DNA of 64,000 bases from Dysgonomonas sp. HGC4. GTDB lineage: Bacteria > Bacteroidota > Bacteroidia > Bacteroidales > Dysgonomonadaceae. The notes beneath the pieces were generated by a model that saw only the letters and a program-made list of their open reading frames with translations, ran no database searches and had not been told where the DNA came from. The stretch's first letter is position 1; every line of letters begins with the position of its first letter. Shown in pieces: positions 36,629 through 45,769 of the stretch. The DNA lies in contig NZ_CVRU01000083.1 in NCBI RefSeq assembly GCF_001261715.1, positions 34,432 through 98,431 on the forward strand, given 5' to 3'. Position numbers and translations under genes: made by a program.

Positions 36629-38032
36629 TTAAAATTCAGCGTTGTGTGGCGTTCGAGGGAACGGTATTACATCTCTAATGTTAGCCATACCAGTAACGAA
36701 TAGCATGAGACGTTCAAATCCAAGCCCGAATCCGGCATGAGGAGCTGTTCCAAATTTACGGGTTTCTAAATACCACCATATCGGATCTGCATTCATTTCT
36801 GTTTCTTTGATACGATTCATTAGTTTGTCGTAATCCGCTTCACGTTCAGATCCGCCAATTATTTCTCCAATTTTTGGGAATAAAACATCCATTCCACGAA
36901 CAGTTTTGCCATCTTCATTTTGTTTCATGTAGAATGACTTGATCTCTTTTGGATAATCAGTCAAAATTACGGGACATTTGAAGTGTTGTTCTACCAAATA
37001 ACGTTCGTGTTCTGATTGAAGGTCGGCACCCCAATAGACAGGAAATTCGAATTTATGCTTACTTTCCTCTAAGATCTTAACTCCTTCGGTGTATGTCAAG
37101 CGAATAAATTTATTATTGGTAACGAAGTTTAATCTATCAATTAATTCTTTGTCATATTTATCAGCTAAGAAAGCAATATCATCTTTACAATTTTCGAGAG
37201 CATATTTGATTAGATATTGTAAGAAGTCTTCAGCTAAATCCATGTTATCATTGATATCATAGAATGCTACTTCCGGCTCTATCATCCAGAATTCGGCAAG
37301 ATGTCGAGGAGTATTAGAGTTCTCTGCACGGAATGTAGGGCCAAAGGTGTATATAGCACCTAATGCCATAGCTCCTAGTTCACCTTCTAATTGTCCTGAA
37401 ACTGTAAGATTAGTCTGACGTCCGAAGAAATCCTGACTGTAGTCTACTGCACCAGTTTCGGTACGAGGTGTATTATTGAAATCTAATGTGGTTGCTTGAA
37501 ACATTGAACCCGCACCTTCAGCATCAGACGCTGTAATAATAGGCGTATGCAGGTAATAAAATCCATGATCATTAAAATATTTATGGATAGCAAATGACAT
37601 GTGGTGACGCATACGAAGGATTGCTCCAAAAGTATTTGTTCTTGGGCGCAAGTGTGCAATTTCACGAAGATATTCTAAAGACGGACCATTCTTTTGTTTT
37701 TGTAATGGATATTCTTCAGGATCGGCAATACCATAGATCTCTATTTCTTTAGCTTGTATTTCGCAATTTTGTCCTTGTCCTTGTGATGCTACTAAGGTTC
37801 CAACTACATGGATACATGCTCCGGTAGTTATCTTTTTTAGTATATCCTCATTAAATAGCTCATTATCTGCAACTACTTGTATATTATTGATTGTAGAACC
37901 ATCATTTAAATGTATAAAGCTTACAAATTTGTTGCCTCTTCGGGTACGTACCCATCCTTTGGCACTTACGGTTGCTCCAAAATCATCTCTGCGGAGCAAG
38001 TCTGAAATTTTAGTTCTACGAATTGTTTCCAT
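36629..38032 (-). CDS. asnS: Asparagine--tRNA ligase
   Basis: 467 residues. A class IIb aminoacyl-tRNA synthetase that charges tRNA-Asn. The N-terminal OB-fold (about 15-105) binds the anticodon. Motif 2 is [21 protein letters not shown] and motif 3 is [10 protein letters not shown], with the C-terminal [20 protein letters not shown] typical of AsnRS, not AspRS. Length is normal. A remarkable hairpin lies 53-107 bases upstream of the start. Confidence 0.97.
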   Translation of the reverse strand: METIRRTKISDLLRRDDFGATVSAKGWVRTRRGNKFVSFIHLNDGSTINNIQVVADNELFNEDILKKITTGACIHVVGTLVASQGQGQNCEIQAKEIEIYGIADPEEYPLQKQKNGPSLEYLREIAHLRPRTNTFGAILRMRHHMSFAIHKYFNDHGFYYLHTPIITASDAEGAGSMFQATTLDFNNTPRTETGAVDYSQDFFGRQTNLTVSGQLEGELGAMALGAIYTFGPTFRAENSNTPRHLAEFWMIEPEVAFYDINDNMDLAEDFLQYLIKYALENCKDDIAFLADKYDKELIDRLNFVTNNKFIRLTYTEGVKILEESKHKFEFPVYWGADLQSEHERYLVEQHFKCPVILTDYPKEIKSFYMKQNEDGKTVRGMDVLFPKIGEIIGGSEREADYDKLMNRIKETEMNADPIWWYLETRKFGTAPHAGFGLGFERLMLFVTGMANIRDVIPFPRTPHNAEF

Positions 38033-38084
38033 TTTTAATTTAAGTTTGTCCTAAACTAGGGTTATAAGTTCTCTAAAATATGTA

Positions 38085-38139
38085 TTGCTGCGTTTTGCAT
38101 GTATAGCCATCTCTGTCATTATACATGCAAAAGCAGCAA
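38085..38139. promoter_or_regulatory. Near-perfect 20-bp hairpin upstream of asnS
   Basis: Left arm 38085-38105, right arm 38120-38139: TTGCTGC and TTTTGCATGTATA pair fully with one bulged G (38092), around a 14-base loop. A second smaller hairpin AAGGT/ACCTT lies next to it (38141-38154). No T run follows on either strand, so this is not a standard terminator. It may be a leader structure of asnS, an RNase site or a small repeat element. Confidence 0.6.
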
Positions 38140-38165
38140 CAAGGTTTGTTACCTTATACTATTGT

Positions 38166-39404
38166 TTATTCGAATGCACCCATGCGGAGCATGTTTACTT
38201 CCGATTCAGTTAAATATCTCCATCGACCACGTGTTACATTTTTCTTGGTAAGTCCAGCAAAATATACACGATCTAATTTTAGCACCTGATATCCTAATTT
38301 TTCGAATATACGACGTACTATACGATTTCTTCCTGAGTGAATTTCGATTCCTACTTCATCAAGTACATCTTCTCCAACGTACGCGATCGAATCTGCATGA
38401 ATTTCTCCATCATCAAGCATAATACCGTCAGCAATAGCTTGCATATCTTCTATGGCCACTTCGCGGTCTAATCTTACTTGATAAATCTTTTTCTTTACAT
38501 ATTTTGGATGCATTAGCTTAGAAGCTAAATCTCCATCATTAGTAAGTAGTAATACTCCGGTAGTGTTTCTGTCAAGACGACCTACTGGATAAATACGTTC
38601 AGGACATGCTCCTTTTACTAAATCCATAACAGTTTTTCTGTTTTGTGGATCGTCAGAAGTTGTCACCGTGTTTTTAGGTTTGTTTAGAAGTACATAAACT
38701 TTACTTTCTAGACGAACTGGTTTGTCTTGGAAAGTAACAGTGTCACCTCTTTTTACTTTAGCTCCTAATTCTGATACAAGTTCTCCGTTAACTCTTACTA
38801 CACCGGCTGTAATGAACGAGTCGGCTTCGCGACGAGAACATACACCTGCATTAGCTAAGTATTTATTTAAACGGATTGGTGTTTCTGGATCTAAATTTTC
38901 TTTGTATTTAACAGGTTTAAATAACTGTTTAGGTCCCTTAGATCTGTTTTGAGAATCGCCAGATCTTTGATCTCTGTCATAAGGTCTGCGATTATTGTCT
39001 CTTGACTGATAAGAACTGTTTCTACGGTCTCCCGAGTTATAATTACCACCCCTGTCTCCGCCCGCATTGTAATTACTGCGTCTGTCATCAGAGTTGTAAT
39101 TACTTCTTCTTTCTCCTGAATTGTAGTTGCCACCTCTGTCTCCGCCAGAATTGTAGTTGCTACGTCTGTCATCGGAATTGTAATTACTTCTTCTTTCTCC
39201 AGAGTTGTAATCACTACGTCTATCATCCGCATTATAGTTGCTGCGTCTGTCGTCAGAGTTATTATTATCCCGGTTAATCACAGGGCGAGTATCGCCTACA
39301 CGAGGACGTTTTTTCTTCGCTTCACTCTGATTATTCTTGTTAAGAGACGGTTTATTTGATGATGAGTAACCATCTCGGCTTTCATTATCTCTGTCTGTAA
39401 TCAT
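38166..39404 (-). CDS. Pseudouridine synthase (RsuA/RluB family) with repetitive N-terminal tail
   Basis: 412 residues. An S4 RNA-binding domain (about 175-225, PIRLNKYLANAGVCSRREAD) is followed by the RsuA/RluB catalytic domain with GRLDRNTTGVLLLTND, where Asp278 is the catalytic residue. The C-terminal HSGRNRIVRRIFEKLGYQVLKLDRV is typical of RluB/RluE/RluF-type enzymes, which modify 23S rRNA; the exact site cannot be told. The first 170 residues are a disordered Asn/Ser/Arg/Asp/Gly-rich tail with repeats such as DDRRSNYNS and GGDRGGNYNS. Such tails may bind RNA. The frame is open and in phase through the repeats. Confidence 0.9.
   Translation of the reverse strand: MITDRDNESRDGYSSSNKPSLNKNNQSEAKKKRPRVGDTRPVINRDNNNSDDRRSNYNADDRRSDYNSGERRSNYNSDDRRSNYNSGGDRGGNYNSGERRSNYNSDDRRSNYNAGGDRGGNYNSGDRRNSSYQSRDNNRRPYDRDQRSGDSQNRSKGPKQLFKPVKYKENLDPETPIRLNKYLANAGVCSRREADSFITAGVVRVNGELVSELGAKVKRGDTVTFQDKPVRLESKVYVLLNKPKNTVTTSDDPQNRKTVMDLVKGACPERIYPVGRLDRNTTGVLLLTNDGDLASKLMHPKYVKKKIYQVRLDREVAIEDMQAIADGIMLDDGEIHADSIAYVGEDVLDEVGIEIHSGRNRIVRRIFEKLGYQVLKLDRVYFAGLTKKNVTRGRWRYLTESEVNMLRMGAFE
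39024..39251 (-). repeat. In-frame tandem repeats in the pseudouridine synthase gene
   Basis: Encodes residues 52-127, built from units of 8-10 residues of the type (D/G)(D/E)RRSNYNS and GGDRGGNYNS. The DNA copies are similar enough that long open frames appear by chance on the other strand. Confidence 0.8.
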
Positions 39405-39443
39405 CTGTAATAAGATTTAAATTTTAATCAATCAATTAATTAT

Positions 39444-39461
39444 AATAGCCTCGCGGCTATT
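39444..39461 (-). terminator. Hairpin after purB
   Basis: AATAGCC/GGCTATT 7-bp stem with a 4-base loop just past the purB stop; only a weak T-rich stretch follows on the minus strand. Confidence 0.4.
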
Positions 39462-39465
39462 TGAG

Positions 39466-40809
39466 TTATACTCCAGTATATGTATGAGGCGTTATTTTCC
39501 TTAATTCTTCTTTTATTTCGTCACAAACAGATAGTCCATTAATGAAATTAGAGATAGAAGTCATTGTAATAGCCTCATTGGTACGAGTCAATTCTTTAAG
39601 AGCTTCGTATGGTTTTGGATACCCTTCACGACGCAATATAGTTTGTATTCCTTCAGCTACCACTGCCCAATTTTTCTCTAGATCGTTATCTAAAGCATCT
39701 TTATTTAAGAGTAACTTTCCTAATCCTTTAAGTGTACTTTGCAATGAGATAATAATGTGTCCCACAGGAACACCCACATTTCTTAGTACTGTCGAATCGG
39801 TTAAGTCTCTTTGTAGACGAGATATTGGCAATTTTGCTGATAAGTGTTCTAATATAGCATTAGCTATGCCCAGATTACCTTCTGCGTTTTCGAAATCAAT
39901 AGGATTTACTTTATGAGGCATGGCTGATGAGCCTATTTCTCCTGCTTTTATTTTTTGCTTAAAGTATTCCATCGAAATATACTGCCAGAAGTCGCGATTC
40001 AAGTCAATCATGATCGTATTTATACGCTTCAATCCGTCAAAGATTGCTGCCATATTATCATAATTAGAGATCTGTGTTGTATATTCTTCTCTTACTAATC
40101 CTAATTTATCAGATACAAATTTCGAGCCAAAGTCTTTCCATTTGTATTGAGGATAAGCAACAGTATGAGCATTATAATTACCAGTTGCTCCTCCGAATTT
40201 AGCTGAAAATGGAACTGATTTTACTAAATCAACCTGATTCTTAAGTCGACTCACAAAAACCATTATCTCTTTACCTAAGCGGGTAGGGGATGCTGGCTGT
40301 CCATGAGTCTTTGCTAACATAGATACTTCTTCCCACTCTTCTGCTCTGCTTTGAAGTAGGTTTATAAGTCCCTCTAAAAGCGGATAATACACATTTTCTA
40401 ATGCTTCTTTCAAAGAAAGAGGGATTGATGTATTATTTATATCCTGTGAAGTCAATCCAAAATGGATGAATTCTTTGTATTGCTCTAAGTGTAGAACATC
40501 AAATTTTTCTTTGATGAAATATTCGACAGCTTTTACATCATGATTAGTTATGCTCTCAATTTCTTTGATGTGAGTAGCATCCTCTTTTGTGAAATTTGTA
40601 ACTATTTTCCTTAATTCGGGAAAAATTGTATGATTGATATTCTTCAATTGTGGTAATGGAAGTTCGCATAAAGCTATGAAGTACTCAACTTCAACTAATA
40701 CACGGTATTTGATCAATGCATATTCCGAGAAGTAGTTTGCTAATTCTTCGGTTTTGTTACGATAACGACCATCAATCGGACTAATGGCTGTTAGGGTATC
40801 TAATTTCAT
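39466..40809 (-). CDS. purB: Adenylosuccinate lyase
   Basis: 447 residues. It acts twice in purine synthesis: cleavage of SAICAR to AICAR and of adenylosuccinate to AMP, releasing fumarate. The superfamily signature is SSAMPHKVNPIDFENAEGN, with the catalytic Ser in the flexible loop; TSQDINNTS and KTHGQPASPT carry other active-site residues. Length and C-terminus resemble the E. coli PurB subgroup (about 456 residues). A perfect -7 element sits upstream. Confidence 0.96.
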   Translation of the reverse strand: MKLDTLTAISPIDGRYRNKTEELANYFSEYALIKYRVLVEVEYFIALCELPLPQLKNINHTIFPELRKIVTNFTKEDATHIKEIESITNHDVKAVEYFIKEKFDVLHLEQYKEFIHFGLTSQDINNTSIPLSLKEALENVYYPLLEGLINLLQSRAEEWEEVSMLAKTHGQPASPTRLGKEIMVFVSRLKNQVDLVKSVPFSAKFGGATGNYNAHTVAYPQYKWKDFGSKFVSDKLGLVREEYTTQISNYDNMAAIFDGLKRINTIMIDLNRDFWQYISMEYFKQKIKAGEIGSSAMPHKVNPIDFENAEGNLGIANAILEHLSAKLPISRLQRDLTDSTVLRNVGVPVGHIIISLQSTLKGLGKLLLNKDALDNDLEKNWAVVAEGIQTILRREGYPKPYEALKELTRTNEAITMTSISNFINGLSVCDEIKEELRKITPHTYTGV

Positions 40810-40869
40810 GATGGTTATTTTGAGTTTAATAGTAAGATATCATCCTTTTTGATGCTCCTAAGTGCCTTA

Positions 40870-40877
40870 CAAAGGTA
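40870..40877 (-). promoter_or_regulatory. -7 element upstream of purB
   Basis: TACCTTTG on the minus strand, about 60 bases before the start. The nearest -33-like element is TTGG at 40901-40904 with a 23-base spacer, so only the -7 part is convincing. Confidence 0.45.
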
Positions 40878-41079
40878 ATTATTAAATCAATTATTTGTAG
40901 CCAATTACAAGAAAAAACTTGATAAAATATATGATTATTGGTGAAAATAGGATAATATGTTTATTTTTGAATGGATATATACTAATTCATATTTTAGTAT
41001 TATATGCTCTAATATAGTTTCTGTCAATTCTATTGCTTCTTTATGAAGCAAGCAAATCTTACATTTCAATAGACTTAAA

Positions 41080-41682
41080 ATGCTTCAATTATTCTTAAAT
41101 CCTAATGTTGTAGAGGCTGGTTGTGATGAAGCCGGACGCGGATGCTTGGCCGGTCCTGTGTTTGCAGCAGCAGTAATTTTGCCACCCGATTTTAGTTGTG
41201 AATTATTGAATGATTCGAAACAACTAAAAGAAAAAACAAGGTATAGTCTACGAACGATTATTGAGGAGCAAGCTTTGGCATGGGCTGTTGGAATTGTCTC
41301 GCATTCAGAGATTGATGAGATAAATATTTTGAATGCATCTTTCTTGGCAATGCATAGAGCTGTGTCTGATTTAGCAATTGTCCCCGAACATTTACTCATT
41401 GATGGAAATCGGTTTAAGAAGTATGAAGATATACCTCATACTTGTATTGTAAAAGGTGATGGTAAATTTTTAGCTATTGCAGCAGCCTCTGTATTAGCAA
41501 AAACTTACAGAGATGACTTTATGATGAAATTAAATGAAGAATACCCTCAGTATGGGTGGAATCAGAATAAAGGATACCCCACTATGAAGCATAGGCTGGC
41601 GATTGAAGAACATGGGATAACGCCTTATCATCGTTTGACGTTTAATCTGAAAAACAAACAACTTAGTCTTGATTTTGAGTAA
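41080..41682 (+). CDS. rnhB: Ribonuclease HII
   Basis: 200 residues. It cuts the RNA strand of RNA-DNA hybrids and starts removal of single ribonucleotides from DNA. The acidic active site is Asp16 and Glu17 in CDEAGRG, Asp108 in LLIDGN and an Asp in the AKTYRDDF segment; the GRG motif senses the RNA-DNA junction. Normal length. It is the only plus-strand gene between 31.3 and 47.4 kb, divergent from purB. Confidence 0.96.
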   Translation: MLQLFLNPNVVEAGCDEAGRGCLAGPVFAAAVILPPDFSCELLNDSKQLKEKTRYSLRTIIEEQALAWAVGIVSHSEIDEINILNASFLAMHRAVSDLAIVPEHLLIDGNRFKKYEDIPHTCIVKGDGKFLAIAAASVLAKTYRDDFMMKLNEEYPQYGWNQNKGYPTMKHRLAIEEHGITPYHRLTFNLKNKQLSLDFE

Positions 41683-41748
41683 TGTCAGCTTTTTGATGCT
41701 CTATATATGGTTGTAATAAACTACAGCTATTTTACTTGCCAAAGTAAT

Positions 41749-41770
41749 AAAAAGGTCTGATTCCTTAAAG
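41749..41770 (+). repeat. Dispersed palindrome, copy 3
   Basis: AAAAAGGTCTGATTCCTTAA between convergent genes. It overlaps the stop codon of the DUF4468-like gene, whose TAA is read from the motif's TTA. Confidence 0.5.
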
Positions 41771-42343
41771 ACTATCCGGTGCATTTAGTGCATCAGCTAA
41801 ACTGTCGGCTAATTCGTTAAGGAAGAAAAGTGTGCTTCTTTGAATATTTACTCTTAGTTCTTGCTGTGGTCCTGCAGTTTCTAATGCCGATGGTGTAATA
41901 ATATCTTCGGCTTTTACACTTTTCTTTACATTATGTAGTTTGTAAGTAATACCTTTTACTTCAAATACACATTTATCATTAAATATAAATGTATTGAGGT
42001 GGTAAGTCATAACCACTTTCTCTCTTATCTTATCATTATTTTCAGGAAGAAGAAGTTCTATTCTTGATTTTATAATAATCTCTTTATTAGTGTTATCGTA
42101 TCTTATATTTGATATAAGAGGAGAAGAGGCATATCTTTCTTTACCCCATTCTTTTACCCTGTGAAAACTTTTTTCAATGTCATTATTATTTAGAGGGATC
42201 TCTCTTACCAATACTACTTGATTGTTGAATAGGGGGGCATAAGTAAATTTATCATTCTGAACTAATACTTGTGCAAAGATGTTGCCAGATAACAAGGTCA
42301 AGAAGAATACTAAACAGATTGTTATGCTTTTTAGTCTGGTCAT
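41765..42343 (-). CDS. DUF4468-like periplasmic protein
   Basis: 192 residues with a clear Sec signal peptide (about 1-25, ending NIFAQ). The mature region has VVLVREIPLNNNDIEKSFHRVKEWGKERY and then alternating strands, resembling the TBP-like DUF4468 domain widespread in Bacteroidota; no function is known for it. The C-terminal helix is likely surface exposed. It is alone on its strand between the acyltransferase operon's terminator region and rnhB. Confidence 0.65.
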   Translation of the reverse strand: MTRLKSITICLVFFLTLLSGNIFAQVLVQNDKFTYAPLFNNQVVLVREIPLNNNDIEKSFHRVKEWGKERYASSPLISNIRYDNTNKEIIIKSRIELLLPENNDKIREKVVMTYHLNTFIFNDKCVFEVKGITYKLHNVKKSVKAEDIITPSALETAGPQQELRVNIQRSTLFFLNELADSLADALNAPDSL

Positions 42344-42518
42344 AGTGTTTACTTATTTTATAATAATGAATTCCTGCTTATTTATGAGCTTGTTGTTGAA
42401 AGAAGTTTGTGTGAATTTTACTGCACTAGCTATACAGACAACAAAATAAGTCTTTTGTATTCTTGCAAATTTATGAAAAATATAATAGTGCAGTGGTAGT
42501 TTAACAATAAAAAAGAAA

Positions 42519-42542
42519 AAGGAAGAATAATTATTCTTCCTT
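42519..42542 (-). terminator. Terminator overlapping the acyltransferase stop codon
   Basis: AAGGAAGAAT/ATTCTTCCTT, a perfect 10-bp stem with an AATT loop, then TTTCTTTTTTATT on the minus strand. The stop codon (42531-42533) lies inside the hairpin. Confidence 0.8.
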
Positions 42543-43682
42543 TGCTTTTAGATAGTTTTTTAGCGTATTTGAGTACATCTCCAATATCTTATTCCTAAGG
42601 AAAGGAATATCTTTATTTTCGAGTTTTATCTTATCAATCTGTTTTGACATATACTCCTTGAAATCATTTATCTGTTGGTCGGTGTAATGCTCTTTGTATT
42701 TGTTAGAGCTTTCTAATAGATCGTGAGCAATGTAATTGCATGGATAAAATTCATAATTCAAATGAATTTCGCGATCAATAATTCGAGCTACTGCCGATGT
42801 ACGTTCTTTTTTATCTAATGATTCTATTGAACCTAGCTTATCATTGATCTCATCACCAAAACGGAAGTGAATTTTTCCCTTAAAGCCAAGTAATCCGATT
42901 TCCATATTTCGAAGATCATCTATTTGAGCTTTTTTGTATTCGGGATTATCTCTTTTAAGCTGAAATTCCATAGCCTTAAGATAATCACAAGGGTCATATT
43001 CGTATGAAATAGACAGAGGTAATATGTTTAGGCTTTTAATTCTTTCAACGAATCCTCCTGATGGTGCAGATAATGCAAGCATTTTCAATACACTTTCCTG
43101 AGTTTTATCATTAGAATCTTTTGCACGTCCTTCTCTTTGAGCAAGCCAAACAGACTCCTTCTTTTCATTGATAACGTAATGAATATATTCCGACATATGG
43201 ATTGATACTTCAAGCATTTGTCTAACGGATACACCACGTCTTACAAGGAAGCTTTTGTTGAGACGAACTAATTTCTCGATCCAAGGGTGGATTAGTAAAT
43301 TGTCACCGATGGCAATTTCTGTTGTTTTCATCCCCTTCTCATTGCGGAGGATATTAAGTATCCCTGCATCCAGAATTATGTCCCGGTGGTTTGATATGAT
43401 AAGGCGTGCTTTGTCTCCTAGTTTTTCCCATCCGGAACTAGTCACACCAGATGATGTTTTATTTGCTAATGCCCATACAGTAGGGGCAATCATTTTTGAT
43501 TGAAAATCGAATTTTGTATTGTATTTCAACATCTCAGATGAAAACTCATCCCAATTTATATCCGGAAGTATATACTTAACAGCATACATAAACCCCGGAT
43601 CTACTAGTAATTCTTGGATAGCTTTCTTTACGTCCTTGTCTTCTAAAGGGGCTATATCAACGAATTTATTATCGCTCATCAT
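42531..43682 (-). CDS. Glycerophospholipid acyltransferase-like protein (LPLAT superfamily)
   Basis: 383 residues. Expected reaction: acyl transfer to a lysophosphatidate-like or other lipid acceptor at the inner membrane. Block I is SNHRDIILDAG, with His99 separated from Asp105 by five residues, whereas classical PlsC/PlsB have His-x4-Asp; block III contains AQREGRAKDSND. A C-terminal domain of about 130 residues follows the catalytic core. It is larger than PlsC and lacks a clear N-terminal membrane helix. The start overlaps the ddl stop by 4 bases, and the gene ends a PASTA-rluD-ddl-acyltransferase operon. The substrate is not known. Confidence 0.8.
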   Translation of the reverse strand: MMSDNKFVDIAPLEDKDVKKAIQELLVDPGFMYAVKYILPDINWDEFSSEMLKYNTKFDFQSKMIAPTVWALANKTSSGVTSSGWEKLGDKARLIISNHRDIILDAGILNILRNEKGMKTTEIAIGDNLLIHPWIEKLVRLNKSFLVRRGVSVRQMLEVSIHMSEYIHYVINEKKESVWLAQREGRAKDSNDKTQESVLKMLALSAPSGGFVERIKSLNILPLSISYEYDPCDYLKAMEFQLKRDNPEYKKAQIDDLRNMEIGLLGFKGKIHFRFGDEINDKLGSIESLDKKERTSAVARIIDREIHLNYEFYPCNYIAHDLLESSNKYKEHYTDQQINDFKEYMSKQIDKIKLENKDIPFLRNKILEMYSNTLKNYLKAKEE

Positions 43683-44668
43683 AAACTCTTTTGTGTTTTT
43701 TGAAATTCACATTCAATTATTTCACTTAAAACATCTGTCATGCTCAAACCGGCAGCTTTAACCTGCTGTGGAAGAAAGCTTGTCGTGGTCATGCCCGGTG
43801 TTGTATTCACCTCTAAAAAATAGGGGGTGTTTTCTGAAATTATAAAATCTGCTCTTATTATTCCTTTCGCTCCTACCAGATCATATACTTTAGATGTGAG
43901 CTGTTGTATATTCAATGTCATTTCTGGAGATAGATCGGCTGGAGTTATTTCTTGAACCTCTCCCATATATTTAGCATTGTAATCGAAGAACTCATTCTCT
44001 GTAATTACTTCAGTTATAGGAAATACTACTTCGTGTTCTTTCGTCTTGTAACAGCCACAAGTCACTTCTCTTCCACTTATAAAGCTTTCAATAATAACAT
44101 CAGAGGCTTCGCCAAAAGCAAAATCTATAGCTTCTTGCATTTTATCGATCGATTTTACTTTAGTTGTAGCAAAACTCGATCCTCCTGTATTTGGTTTTAT
44201 AAATACCGGGAATTTAAGGCTTTCAGCAATACTCTCGATATTGTACTTAGTTTCCCTTCTTAAGTATACTGATTTTGCAACGTTGAATCCGAAATTCTTC
44301 AAGAAATTATTGCATACAAATTTATTGAATGTAATAGCCGAAGTCATCCAGTCACAAGAAGAATAGGGGATGTCTAGCATGTCAAAATAACCTTGCAGAC
44401 GTCCATCCTCTCCTGGAGTACCATGGATAGTTATATAGGCGAAATCAATTTTTATTTTTTCTGAATCGAAAGTAATACTGAAGTCGTTTTTATCAACATT
44501 ATATTCTTTATCCTCAATATTTGCAGTCCATCCTTTTTTGTCTATTTTTATTTTATAGACATTATATCGGTCTTTGTCTAGGAACGAATATATTCCGTTC
44601 ATGCTTTTTTCCGAGACTACAATCTCAGAAGAATATCCTCCCCATATAATTGCAACATTTTTCTTCAT
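43679..44668 (-). CDS. ddl: D-alanine--D-alanine ligase
   Basis: 329 residues, ATP-grasp enzyme that makes the D-Ala-D-Ala dipeptide for peptidoglycan precursors. N-terminal VAIIWGGYSSEIVVSEKS, the central loop KPNTGGSSFATTKV, and the C-terminal FLEVNTTPGMTTTSFLPQQ are diagnostic, with the metal-binding Glu and Asn in LEVN. Lies 39 bases after rluD and overlaps the acyltransferase gene, so cell-wall and lipid functions are co-transcribed. Confidence 0.95.
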   Translation of the reverse strand: MKKNVAIIWGGYSSEIVVSEKSMNGIYSFLDKDRYNVYKIKIDKKGWTANIEDKEYNVDKNDFSITFDSEKIKIDFAYITIHGTPGEDGRLQGYFDMLDIPYSSCDWMTSAITFNKFVCNNFLKNFGFNVAKSVYLRRETKYNIESIAESLKFPVFIKPNTGGSSFATTKVKSIDKMQEAIDFAFGEASDVIIESFISGREVTCGCYKTKEHEVVFPITEVITENEFFDYNAKYMGEVQEITPADLSPEMTLNIQQLTSKVYDLVGAKGIIRADFIISENTPYFLEVNTTPGMTTTSFLPQQVKAAGLSMTDVLSEIIECEFQKTQKSL

Positions 44669-44707
44669 GGCAAGTATTTAATATTCTCAGATATATTATT
44701 GTTAAAG

Positions 44708-45769
44708 TTAAAAGTCTCTATTCGAAATGTAGCCTCTCCATTTATCAATCATAAGAGTCATATCTTCAGGTAGAGAAGATTCAAATAACATTTCTTCTCC
44801 TGTACGAGGATGGATGAAGCCCAATGATTTAGCATGGAGTGCCTGACGTGGACACAAATTGAAGCAGTTTTGGACAAATTGCTTGTATTTTGTAAAAGCA
44901 GTACCTTTTAATATAATATTGCCCCCATATCGCTCATCGTTAAATAACGTATGTCCTATATGTTTCATGTGGACACGTATTTGATGGGTGCGACCTGTTT
45001 CGAGACGACATTTAACTAGTGTTACATAGCCTAATCGTTCTAATACTTCGTAGTTGGTAACCGCAGGCTTTCCTAATTCGGGATCTTCAAAAACAGTCAT
45101 TTGTAGTCTGTCTCTCACGTTCCTTCCTATGTTGCCTTCAATGCGACCAGAGTCTTGTTCGATTGCTCCCCAAACTAATGCGATATATTCGCGTTTAGTG
45201 CTTTTGTCAAAGAATTGTTTTGATAAGTGAGTTTTAGCTGCCGGATTTTTAGCAATTACTAATAAACCAGAGGTGTCTTTGTCTATACGATGCACTAATC
45301 CTAAACGAGGATCTTTAGCATCATATTCGGGAGTGTTTTGTAAGTGAAAAGCAATTGCATTCACCAACGTTCCGGTATAGTTACCGTGACCTGGGTGTAC
45401 AACTAATCCTGCTTGTTTATTAATCACCATCAAATCTTCATCCTCATATACAATGTCAATCGGTAAGTCCTCGGGGATTATTTCAATCTCTCGACGAGGA
45501 CGATCCATAACTATTGTTACGACATCGTTAGGCTTCACTTTGTAGTTTGATTTTACGGGTGTTCCGTTTACTAAAATACAATTTACATCTGCTGCATTTT
45601 GTATTCTATTACGCGATATTCCGTCTATACGTGTTGTTATAAATTTGTCAACACGCAGCAGTCCCTGTCCTTTGTCGGCTACAAACCGATAATGTTCAAA
45701 TAATTCGGACGAGTCTTGTTCTGGATCTCCTTCTATGAGATCTTCTATATCTTCAAGCTGATTGGTCAT
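44708..45769 (-). CDS. rluD: Ribosomal large subunit pseudouridine synthase, RluD type
   Basis: 353 residues. S4 domain (about 37-95, GLLRVDKFITTRIDGISRNRIQNA), then the RluA-family catalytic domain with HRIDKDTSGLL, where Asp163 is the catalytic residue. E. coli RluD modifies 23S helix 69 at 1911, 1915 and 1917; the same targets are inferred. An acidic N-terminal extension of about 25 residues precedes the S4 domain. The start overlaps the PASTA gene stop by 4 bases. Confidence 0.92.
   Translation of the reverse strand: MTNQLEDIEDLIEGDPEQDSSELFEHYRFVADKGQGLLRVDKFITTRIDGISRNRIQNAADVNCILVNGTPVKSNYKVKPNDVVTIVMDRPRREIEIIPEDLPIDIVYEDEDLMVINKQAGLVVHPGHGNYTGTLVNAIAFHLQNTPEYDAKDPRLGLVHRIDKDTSGLLVIAKNPAAKTHLSKQFFDKSTKREYIALVWGAIEQDSGRIEGNIGRNVRDRLQMTVFEDPELGKPAVTNYEVLERLGYVTLVKCRLETGRTHQIRVHMKHIGHTLFNDERYGGNIILKGTAFTKYKQFVQNCFNLCPRQALHAKSLGFIHPRTGEEMLFESSLPEDMTLMIDKWRGYISNRDF

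Noticed and set aside
39024..39251. CRISPR-like array
   Set aside because: The repeats are in-frame coding units without unique spacers of constant length, and no cas genes are present.
39002..39277. Open frame on the plus strand rich in Cys and Tyr repeats
   Set aside because: It is antisense to the repeat tail of the pseudouridine synthase; the apparent repeats are the mirror of the real RSNYNS repeats.
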